Assembly: GCF_004340685.1 (NCBI RefSeq)
Contig: NZ_SLUN01000004.1
Coordinates: 62,001 to 126,000, forward strand
Length of the DNA stretch: 64,000 nt
Direction: 5' to 3'
Source of the DNA: Hydrogenispora ethanolica
GTDB lineage: Bacteria; Bacillota; UBA4882; UBA8346
The notes under the pieces are model-generated. The model had not been told where the DNA came from, did no database searches, and worked only from the letters and a program-made list of their open reading frames with translations. Below, in pieces: positions 42,565 through 50,062 of this stretch. The position numbers and the translations under genes were made by a program. Within the stretch, counting starts at the first letter, position 1. Each line of letters begins with the position of its first letter.

Positions 42565-43365
42565 ATGTCCACGAAGGGTTCAAATAAAAAAAAGCAGAGC
42601 GGTTCCGCGAAACTGAATCAGGCTTCGATGATGGTGGTCTCCCTCGGATTGGCCATTTTGGTATGGGCGCTGTTATCATCGCTACCCGGGGTCAGTTCGA
42701 TCATCGTTAGCCCGCTCCGCTTCGCCAAGGCGTTCTATAAAGAATTGGTCAATGGAGACCTGGCGATCAATATCTGGGTTAGCTTGGTAAGAATTTTTCT
42801 CGGCTTTTTCCTCGGACTGATTGCCGCCATTCCGGTCGCGTTTTTGTTGGGCTGGTATAAAACGTTCCGGACCATCGTTGAGCCTTGGATTCAGTTCCTG
42901 CGGACGATTCCGCCGATTGCCCTGATACCCTTGGTGATCGTGGCGTTTGGCGTCGGTACCATGGCCAAAGTGGTCGTCATCTTCTTTGCGGTCTTCCTGG
43001 TGATGGTGATCAGCATCTATCAGGGCGTAAGAAACGTGGACCTCACCTTGATCAAAGCCGCCAAAGTGCTGGGAGCCAAGGATAAGGATGTCTTCTTCGA
43101 TGTGGTGATTCCGGCCTCCTTTCCTTACATTTTAGTCGGGGTGCGCTTGGGGCTCGCCGCCGCGCTGACCACGTTGGTCGCCGCGGAATTGACCGGCGCT
43201 TCCAAGGGCCTGGGCAATATGATTCAAGAGGCCGCGCTCTACTTCAACATGGACGTCGTGATCCTGGGCATCGTGACCATCGGGGTCATCGGGTTCATCT
43301 TTGATAAGTTGGTGTTGTGGGTAGAGAAGAAGTTGACCGGGTGGCAGGAAGTGAGGAAAGTATGA
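42565..43365 (+). CDS. ABC transporter permease, SsuC/TauC type
   Basis: 266-aa permease of the nitrate/sulfonate/taurine class. About six membrane segments; the EAA loop is IKAAKVLGAKDKDVFFDVVIPASFP, and TIPPIALIPLVIVAFG is diagnostic. ATG 42565 has GGAGGG 12 nt upstream. Overlaps the ATPase gene by 4 bp. This class carries sulfonates, riboflavin/thiamin precursors, guanidine-linked compounds or nitrate, so the ligand is open. Confidence 0.93.
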   Translation: MSTKGSNKKKQSGSAKLNQASMMVVSLGLAILVWALLSSLPGVSSIIVSPLRFAKAFYKELVNGDLAINIWVSLVRIFLGFFLGLIAAIPVAFLLGWYKTFRTIVEPWIQFLRTIPPIALIPLVIVAFGVGTMAKVVVIFFAVFLVMVISIYQGVRNVDLTLIKAAKVLGAKDKDVFFDVVIPASFPYILVGVRLGLAAALTTLVAAELTGASKGLGNMIQEAALYFNMDVVILGIVTIGVIGFIFDKLVLWVEKKLTGWQEVRKV

Positions 43366-44150
43366 TGAGTGCCGGCGCCAATCAAATTGAAATTCGGAAT
43401 GTCAGTAAGGAATTTGAGGGCCGCAGCGGAACGACGGTCGCGTTGCAAAACGTCAGTTTCGATGTTGCCAGCAATGAATTCGTGTGCGTGGTGGGGCCGA
43501 GCGGCTGCGGCAAGTCGACGATTCTGAATATCATTGCCGGCCTGACCGAGCCGAGCAGCGGCACGGTGAAAGTCGGCGGCAAGGAGATCTCCGGACCGGG
43601 GAAAGAGCGAGGGGTGGTTTTTCAGCAGTATGCGTTATTTCCATGGAAGACGGTCGTCGAAAACGTGGAGTTCGGTTTGAAGTTTCAAGAAATCCCTAAG
43701 GGGGAACGGCGCCAGATTGCCGAAAAATACCTCGAGCTGGTGGGGTTGAAGGATTTCCGGGACGCCTATCCCAAGGAGCTGTCGGGAGGGATGAAACAGC
43801 GGGTGGCCATCGCCCGCGCCTACGCGGTAAACCCGGAAGTGCTATTGATGGATGAACCGTTTGGAGCGCTTGACGCCCAAACCCGGGTTCAACTGCAGGA
43901 AAATTTATTGACCACCTGGGAAAATGAGCGAAAAACCTGTTTTTTCATCACCCACGATGTGGAAGAAGCGGTCTTTCTGGCGCAACGGATCGTTATCATG
44001 AGCGCGCGGCCGGGCCGGCTCAAAGAGATCATCGAAGTCAACCTGCCCTATCCCAGGGTTCAGGAGCTCAAGTTAACCAAGGAATTTACGGAGCTTAAAA
44101 ATCGCCTGTGGGCGATGGTCTACAAGGAATATCTCGCCAATCCGAAATAA
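43362..44150 (+). CDS. ABC transporter ATPase, SsuB/TauB type
   Basis: 262-aa ATP-binding subunit. Walker A GPSGCGKST, Q-loop in VFQQYALFPWKT, signature LSGGMKQR, Walker B EVLLMDEPFGALD and switch His in FFITHDVEEAVF. Drives the SsuC-like permease with which its start overlaps (ATGATG). A repeat of family A (44216-44290) separates it from the binding protein. Confidence 0.96.
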   Translation: MMSAGANQIEIRNVSKEFEGRSGTTVALQNVSFDVASNEFVCVVGPSGCGKSTILNIIAGLTEPSSGTVKVGGKEISGPGKERGVVFQQYALFPWKTVVENVEFGLKFQEIPKGERRQIAEKYLELVGLKDFRDAYPKELSGGMKQRVAIARAYAVNPEVLLMDEPFGALDAQTRVQLQENLLTTWENERKTCFFITHDVEEAVFLAQRIVIMSARPGRLKEIIEVNLPYPRVQELKLTKEFTELKNRLWAMVYKEYLANPK

Positions 44151-44215
44151 TCGGGAAGTTTGGTCCGGGTGAATGCCGGAAACGGATTGAAATTCAACTC
44201 GATTTAAAAGCGTTC

Positions 44216-44290
44216 AAAGCAAGTGATAAAGTCGTTTTAAAATCCTTTTACCAGTGGAATCGATTGGAAAGACTTTATCACCTGGCTTTT
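44216..44290 (+). repeat. Dispersed palindromic repeat, family A, copy 3 (partial)
   Basis: Only the long hairpin is kept: arms GTGATAAAGTC (44223-44233) and GACTTTATCAC (44271-44281) around a diverged loop. It lies between the ATPase and binding-protein genes, so it may act as an intercistronic hairpin. Confidence 0.8.
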
Positions 44291-44315
44291 CATTCAATTT
44301 TAAGGAGGAAGCGCC

Positions 44316-45323
44316 GTGAAAAAAGGATTTTGGGTCAGATTGAGTCTCGTGATGCTGGTGGTATTGTTAGTGGGAAGCGCTGTTTTCGCCAAACCCGCCA
44401 AGCGGATTTCGATTCGGGTGGCGTATCATCCGCATATCGTCGGGGCGGGAACGGTCCTGATCGCGCAGGAAAAAGGGTATTTTGAGGATGAAAACCTGGA
44501 TGTGCAATTGGTGCAGTTTACTTCCGGTCCTCCGGAGCTGGCCGCAATGGCGTCCGGCGATATTGACATCGGGTATCTCGGGGTCGGAGCGCATGTCTTT
44601 GCCGCCAAGGGTCAATGCAAAATCCTGGTGATGGACAGCACCGACATCAGCAATCTGATTATCGCCACCAAAAAGTCCAAGATTCGGAGTTTAAAAGATC
44701 TGTACGGCAAAACGGTGGCCGTTCCCAAAGGGACTACCGCGGATATGATCTTCGGACTGGCCTGTAAGAAAGCGAATTTGGACGTATCCAAGATCAATGT
44801 GATCAATATGGACGTCGCCGGCGCGGTGGCCGCCTTTGTCGCCGACCGGATCGATGCCGCCGCCATCTGGGAACCGTTTGTATCGGAGATCAAACGGATC
44901 AAAGGCAAGAATAACGTCGTCCAATTGCTGCATTCCAAAGAATTTGTCCCCAAAGCGATCTTCCCGCAGAGCTGGGTCGCGACTCCTAAATTCCTGGAAA
45001 ACAACAGGGAAGCGACGATAAGGTTTATGAAAGCGTGGATCCGCGCCAATGAATACCGCTATCGCCACATGGATGAATGCGTGAAGATTACCGCCAAATA
45101 TTTGCAACAGGACGAAACCTCCACCGCGGTTCTGGTCGACGGCACCAAGTGGCTGGATACCAAGACCTTGAAAAAGATGTACAACAACGGCACGGCGCTG
45201 AAATGGTACGAGATTGAGGAACAGATCTTCGTCGACAACAAAAAGCTCGATCAATTCGTACCGGCCACCAACTTTGTCGATCCGCAATATTTCAAAGAGG
45301 CGCTGAAAGAATTGAAAATGTAA
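44316..45323 (+). CDS. ABC transporter substrate-binding protein, SsuA/NMT1 type
   Basis: 335-aa secreted binding protein with a clear signal peptide (about residues 1-25, ending VFAKPA). Family core: VAYHPHIVGAGTVLIAQEKGYFEDENLDV, SGPPELAAMASGDIDIGYLG, LKDLYGKTVAVPKGTTAD, VADRIDAAAIWEPF. NMT1/SsuA proteins bind sulfonates, thiamin precursors, nitrate and others. The GTG start has AAGGAGGAAG upstream. A strong terminator follows, and a two-component pair comes next. Confidence 0.93.
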   Translation: MKKGFWVRLSLVMLVVLLVGSAVFAKPAKRISIRVAYHPHIVGAGTVLIAQEKGYFEDENLDVQLVQFTSGPPELAAMASGDIDIGYLGVGAHVFAAKGQCKILVMDSTDISNLIIATKKSKIRSLKDLYGKTVAVPKGTTADMIFGLACKKANLDVSKINVINMDVAGAVAAFVADRIDAAAIWEPFVSEIKRIKGKNNVVQLLHSKEFVPKAIFPQSWVATPKFLENNREATIRFMKAWIRANEYRYRHMDECVKITAKYLQQDETSTAVLVDGTKWLDTKTLKKMYNNGTALKWYEIEEQIFVDNKKLDQFVPATNFVDPQYFKEALKELKM

Positions 45324-45419
45324 CCGAGGACCGCTTCCGGGGAATGCAAACCTCGGGCATGCCGCAGACATGGTCATAGCGTAAAGGCTTTTTCGGAAGC
45401 GCTCATTACCAATTTGCAT

Positions 45420-45475
45420 AAGGAATATAGCTAAGGCTGGTTAAAGCTGACGCTATATTCCTTGTTTTTGTTTTT
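45420..45475 (+). terminator. Terminator of the ssuCBA-like operon
   Basis: Perfect 12-bp arms AAGGAATATAGC / GCTATATTCCTT, followed by GTTTTTGTTTTT. Confidence 0.9.
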
Positions 45476-45546
45476 ATGAAAAGGAGGCTAGCGGCCGATG
45501 TTTAATATAATCGTCACCAACGGTTTGATCCGAATCGGGGGATAAC

Positions 45547-47061
45547 ATGATCATTCTATTGTGCTTATTGATCTTCGCTTCCATGGTATTGATCATCCGG
45601 GCCAGGAAGCCCATGGCGTTTTGGATGGCCTGTGTCTTCCTGGGCTGGTTCCTGAGCATGCTGGGGTATATTATTTTTCTATCCAAATACGGGGGTTACG
45701 ACTACCGGGTCAACCGGATCTTATACCTTTTCGACGACATCCGGGTCTTCTTCCTGTACTTTTCGATCTCGCTCAACTGGATCAGCCGCCTGCTGTCGGT
45801 CGGCAGAAGCATCTTTGCAATGAGTTTGGTGGGCTTGAGTTTGTCCATCGCCACCTTCTTTTCTAAAAAGACCTGCTGGTATCTGTTTGCGGCCAGCGCC
45901 CTGATTTGCCTGGTCAATATCTTAATTTACGAGCCGGCGCTTTACCGGCAGCTCTTGTACCTGCTACGATCCAATGCCATCTACCTCATCAGCGTTTTTA
46001 TCCGGCTTTGGATATTGCTGACGATTTTCTTTACCTTTTACTGTTTATTGAATAAGTATTACACCGCGCGCTTGCAGTTTTTGCGCCAACAGTTGAAGTA
46101 TATCATGCTGTGCGTCCTGGCTTTGACGCTATTCTACTTTTACCTGGTGTTTATGGGACCCATCCAATTGACCGATTTGCGGACCTATTATTTTTTATAT
46201 ACCAATTTTGGCAATTTCAATCCGCCGCTGACCATCTGGCAATGGGCGGTATTTATCGGTTTCACCGGCGTCACCTCGGTCGCCGGAATCTTCGCGATCT
46301 GGAAGTATTCCGATGTCGGCAAGCGGCTTGACACATCGGATTTATCGTACGAGCAGAAATTTTTATCGGTCAATCACGGCGTTTCCGTGATTACGCATTC
46401 ATTAAAGAATCAGCTGCTGATGATCGACGTGTTGTCCAAAAAGACCGGCAAAGCGGTGAATCATCCGGGCGAAAGCATCAATGTCGCCGAGGTTACCCGA
46501 AATTTGCATGAGATTTCGGCCATCGCCAACCAAACGTTGCAACGGATAACCCAGCTTTATAAGGCGTTTAAAGACATATCGCTGAATCTCAAACCCTACC
46601 GTCTGAACCAAATTATCGAAAAAGCGCTGGAGAATGTGAAGTTTTTCCCCGAAAACGTAACCGTCCAGAAAAACATCACCGACCTGACGGTGGTCGCGGA
46701 TCGCTTTTATCTGTCCGAAGCCATCGCCAATCTGATCATCAATGCCGTGGAGGCCATCGGCGACCGGCCCGGTGGCCGGGTGGTGATAGCTTCCCACTCC
46801 GAAGGAAGCTGGTGCGTCCTGGAGATCGAGGACAATGGCGGCGGCATCTCCCCCAATGAGATCGACCGGATCTTCGATCCTTTTTATACCCACAAGATCA
46901 CCACCAAAAACTGGGGCATCGGCTTATCCTACGCCAAGCAGATTATCAAGGCGCATTGCGGGTATATTCAGGTCAAAAGCCGGCTCCACGAGGGAAGCAC
47001 TTTCAGTATTGTTCTTCCGGTCATGGACGCCGATCTCGATAAAACGCAACAAAGGGACTGA
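45547..47061 (+). CDS. Multispanning sensor histidine kinase
   Basis: 504-aa kinase with about seven or eight membrane helices in residues 1-255 and no recognised sensor domain. H-box VITHSLKNQLLMIDVL with H284, N-box AIANLIINAVEAI, G1 LEIEDNGGGISP, F-box IFDPFYTHKI and G2 WGIGLSYAKQII are complete. The H-box (THSLKNQ) is of the HPK7/DesK-like or 'LKN' type. It pairs with the NarL-type regulator just after it. The signal is unknown; co-location with the ssuCBA-like importer suggests its ligand or a related envelope cue. Confidence 0.9.
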   Translation: MIILLCLLIFASMVLIIRARKPMAFWMACVFLGWFLSMLGYIIFLSKYGGYDYRVNRILYLFDDIRVFFLYFSISLNWISRLLSVGRSIFAMSLVGLSLSIATFFSKKTCWYLFAASALICLVNILIYEPALYRQLLYLLRSNAIYLISVFIRLWILLTIFFTFYCLLNKYYTARLQFLRQQLKYIMLCVLALTLFYFYLVFMGPIQLTDLRTYYFLYTNFGNFNPPLTIWQWAVFIGFTGVTSVAGIFAIWKYSDVGKRLDTSDLSYEQKFLSVNHGVSVITHSLKNQLLMIDVLSKKTGKAVNHPGESINVAEVTRNLHEISAIANQTLQRITQLYKAFKDISLNLKPYRLNQIIEKALENVKFFPENVTVQKNITDLTVVADRFYLSEAIANLIINAVEAIGDRPGGRVVIASHSEGSWCVLEIEDNGGGISPNEIDRIFDPFYTHKITTKNWGIGLSYAKQIIKAHCGYIQVKSRLHEGSTFSIVLPVMDADLDKTQQRD

Positions 47062-47067
47062 TGGACG

Positions 47068-47748
47068 ATGAGTGTCATACGGGTCGTGGTAGCGGAAGAT
47101 ATGGCGGTTTTGCGGGAGTATTTCACCGGTATCATTAATGAAAACGAGGATATGAAGGTCGTGGGCGAAGCCGGCCGGGGCGAAGAAGTCTTTGCCATCC
47201 TGGAGACGGTCGAGGCGGATGTCTTGCTGACCGACATCGAAATGGCGGAACGCTTCGACGGGATTCGCACGGCGGAGATCCTCCGCCGGATATACCCCCA
47301 GCTCCGGGTGGTCTTTTTGACCGTGCATGAAGACAACGAAACGATTTTTGGCGCTTATGAAGCCGGAGCCATCGATTACGTCTTCAAAACGGCCCCGGCG
47401 GAGGAGATCGTTGAAAGCATTCGCTTAGCGCATCAAAATCGCTCGCCGATCCGGCCGGAGGTGGCCGACAAAATCCGGTCGGAATTTTCGCGGATTCGCA
47501 AAAATGAATCGGACATTATCAACGCGGTGAATATCATGTCGTTGTTTTCCCAATCGGAGCGGGAAATCATCAAGCTTTTGATCGAGCAGCGCAAGATCCG
47601 GGAGATTGCGCGAATCCGGTGCGTCGAAGTATCCACCATCAAGTCGCAGATCGGCATCATCCTGAGGAAATGCAATATGAAGCGGACCAAAAACCTGGTG
47701 CAACTGATCGAAAGTTTGAATCTGCAGAATTATTTCAAGCTACGCTGA
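47068..47748 (+). CDS. Response regulator, NarL/LuxR-like
   Basis: 226 aa. The receiver has VVVAEDMAVLREY acidic pocket, phospho-acceptor in LLTDIEMAERFDG and a Lys in YVFKTAPAEE. The C-terminal HTH reads FSQSEREIIKLLIEQRKIREIA, then VSTIKSQIGIILRKCNMKRTKNLV, a LuxR/GerE fold with an unusually long spacer after the receiver. Six bp separate it from the kinase stop. Target genes may include the upstream importer. Confidence 0.92.
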   Translation: MSVIRVVVAEDMAVLREYFTGIINENEDMKVVGEAGRGEEVFAILETVEADVLLTDIEMAERFDGIRTAEILRRIYPQLRVVFLTVHEDNETIFGAYEAGAIDYVFKTAPAEEIVESIRLAHQNRSPIRPEVADKIRSEFSRIRKNESDIINAVNIMSLFSQSEREIIKLLIEQRKIREIARIRCVEVSTIKSQIGIILRKCNMKRTKNLVQLIESLNLQNYFKLR

Positions 47749-47955
47749 ACGGAGCCGCAACCTTTCGGCTCGCCCGCCCCCGGGCCCGGCCAATCCGCCC
47801 CCGGCCTGGATCAGTTTTCCTCGCTGGCGGACGAATCTTCCCGCGCCGGGGATCAGTTCGGCCGCGCTCGGGATCATCTCTCCCGCGGCCCGGGCGGAGT
47901 GATCCCCCATCCCGGAGAGTCCGCCCGGCCGGCGGCCGGGTCTTCCCGAGTGAAG

Positions 47956-48060
47956 GATCAACTCTCCCGTGTTAAGAATCAATTCTCCCGAGTCAAGGAT
48001 CAACTCTCCCGTGTTAAGGATCGACTTTCCCGGGTCCGGGATCACTTATCCCACGAGGCG
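47956..48060. repeat. 21-bp tandem repeat, five copies
   Basis: Five head-to-tail 21-bp units, first GATCAACTCTCCCGTGTTAA plus G; units 1 and 3 are identical and the last two are diverged. More degenerate GATC-started units extend upstream to about 47860. A plus-strand frame would give a QLSRVKD heptad, but it has no start context. 47749-48245 holds no other supported gene. Confidence 0.8.
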
Positions 48061-48245
48061 GGCGGGCTGTCCCTGGCAGCGGAGTGTCAGGTCCGGACCC
48101 CGGGCCAAAAGGGTCGCGCCGTGGAACACCCCGGCCGGCGGGGGGAAACGCCCGGCGTGGCAGGGGAGTGGCAGGTCGCGCCAGTTCCCCGGCTATTTCA
48201 GGAACGAATCCTGCTGCTTCCGGGGCGGTCCGTCATTCATGAATT

Positions 48246-48363
48246 AGAGAATTTCAAATTACCATAATATTCCCTTCGCAATACAATATATAGTGAGCAG
48301 CCCGGATATATCAATCAATATATTGTGTTGCGAAGCTTTTTCCGAAGAAATTTGAAATTCTCT
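48246..48363. repeat. Nested palindromic element, 118 bp
   Basis: Outer arms AGAGAATTTCAAATT (48246-48260) / AATTTGAAATTCTCT (48349-48363) are perfect. Inner arms (18 bp, CTTCGCAATACAATATAT at 48274-48291 with 48318-48335) have one mismatch. It resembles a miniature transposable element. I see no second copy in the window. Confidence 0.75.
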
Positions 48364-48439
48364 CGAAGAATGATCGGGCGGCCTCACCCATCCTTTCCTG
48401 AGCGAGAGCGGCAGGTTTAGCCGCGCCGCAAACCGACCA

Positions 48440-48468
48440 TTTCAAACCCGGGCCAAGTATGCTACAAT
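48440..48468 (+). promoter_or_regulatory. Promoter of the MFS gene
   Basis: TTTCAA (48440-48445), 17-bp spacer, TACAAT (48463-48468). Confidence 0.5.
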
Positions 48469-48541
48469 ATTCGAAGATTGATTGAGCTTTGTAATCCAAA
48501 AGCGGCGGGCCCGGGAGGAAAATCCGGGCGGGGAGTTTCAC

Positions 48542-49930
48542 ATGGGCAAAGGATGGTCCGGCTACGGCCGGGAGTTTAAACTGCTCTTCCTCACCTGGCT
48601 GCTGGTGGGGATCACCAGCGGTATCAATGATACGATCTTCAGCAACTTCATGAACGAGGTCTTTCACATCTCGGCCCAGGTCCGCGGCTATCTGGAGTTG
48701 CCCCGGGAGTTTCCCGGCTTCATCATCGCCATATAGGATGAAATAAATTTCATTTTAAGATTTGCATTCCTAAAGCCGAATGCAAATGAAGTCAAAACGG
48801 TATTTATTTCATCCTATTACTGCGGTAATAAGTTGAATTAAATTCCTTAATTTATCCATCATGGCCGGCTTTAGGGACATGATGCTTATTTGAAATTTAA
48901 TTCAACTTATATCTCCGGGCTGTTGATGTTCATGGCCGACGTGCGGCTGCTGGGCGTCTCGGTCATCCTGACCACCCTGGGCATGCTCGGGCAGTCCTTT
49001 TACTTATGGGGCGGAGCGCCCCAGTTCTCCTGGGCGGTCGTCAATATGGTCATCCTCAGCACCGGCGTGCACCTGTTCATGCCGCTCTCCTCCAGCGTGA
49101 CCCTGCGGCTCTCGGAGAACGGCCAGATCGGCAGGAACCTGGGGCTGCTCAATGGCGCCCAGACCGCCGCCTCGATCATCGGCTGCGTGATTATCTGGGT
49201 CGGCATGGGCTGGCTGAAGCTGAATTACGGCTGGGTCCTGCGTTGCGCCGCCTTTTTCGGCCTACTGGCCATCGGGTGCGCCTTCATGATGAAGGTCCAG
49301 CACCGCTCGGCCCATTCCGGCGTGAAGATCCGGCTGCTCTTCCGGAAGGAATATGCCCTCTTTTACTGGCTGTCGATCCTTTACGGCGCGCGCAAGCAGG
49401 TCTTTTTGACCTTTGCGCCCTGGGTCATCGTCAAGGTCTACGGCCAAAAGCCGCTGATGATGGCCACCTTGACCTTTATCGCGGCGGTGATCGGGATCGT
49501 TTTCAAGCCGTGGCTGGGCTGGCTCATCGACCGCCTGGGCGAGCGGAAGATCATCAGCGCCGAGGCAGTGCTGTTCCTCGGAGTCTGCCTGGGCTACGCT
49601 TTCGCGGGCCGGCTGGGGCTGGGAGAGTCCGCCGTCTATCTGGTCTTCGCCTGCTTCATCATTGACCTCTTGCTCAGTTCGGTGGCCATGGCCCGCACCA
49701 CCTACCTCCACAAGCACCTGGTGGCGGAGGAGGATCTGACGCCCACCCTGTCGATGGGCATCTCGATGGATCACATGATCGCCATGTCCGTGCCGATGCT
49801 CGGCGGTTTGCTGTGGGAGCGCCTCGGCTTTGAAAGCATCTTCCTCGCCGCCGGCGTCCTGGCCATTGCCAATTTCTTCATCGCCCACCGCATGCCGGGG
49901 CAGCCGGCCGGCGCCGCCGCGGCGGTTTAA
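48542..49930 (+). pseudogene. MFS transporter gene split by a 178-bp element
   Basis: The first 63 codons (48542-48732; MGKGWSGYGREF then LLFLTWLLVGITSGINDTIF ending ELPREFPGFIIA) are followed by an in-frame TAG at 48734 created by the inserted element. The reading frame resumes at 48911 as ISGLLMFMADVRLLGVSVIL and continues to 49930 with the remaining membrane segments. Removing 180 bp joins A-I-S-G with no frame change, so the original gene had about 403 codons. PREFPG and the later transmembrane run are usual in a sugar-related MFS group (YqgE/YcxA-like). The 3' part could be read from internal starts, but a functional transporter is unlikely unless the element is removed. Confidence 0.88.
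48733..48910 (+). mobile_element. Two-hairpin miniature element (family B), copy 1
   Basis: 178 bp, flanked by AT on each side (48731-48732, 48911-48912). Hairpin 1: 16-bp arms ATAGGATGAAATAAAT (48733-48748) / 48802-48817, with inner stem ATTTGCATTC (48760-48769) / GAATGCAAAT (48778-48787) and loop CTAAAGCC. A small ATTAC-TGCG-GTAAT hairpin joins it to hairpin 2: 17-bp arms 48828-48844 / 48894-48910, inner stem ATCATG / CATGAT, loop containing GGCTTTAG (48867-48874), which is the exact complement of the first loop. No coding capacity. The hairpins at each end and lack of a long target duplication recall IS200/IS605-derived elements, but no transposase is present. Confidence 0.9.
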
Positions 49931-50062
49931 TTTTTCATGGCCGGTCCGGCAGGAAAACCCGGCCGCCGAATGGAAGTATATACGCTGCGATCCGCCGGCC
50001 CGTTTCAACGCCGCCGGCTTGGAACGCGATTTCGCGATAGCGATGGTCTGGAGTGACATTTC

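Noticed and set aside
48733-48910. Group I or II self-splicing intron in the MFS gene
   Set aside because: At 178 bp it is far too small, and no catalytic core or IGS motif is visible. A small unknown ribozyme cannot be excluded but there is no evidence.
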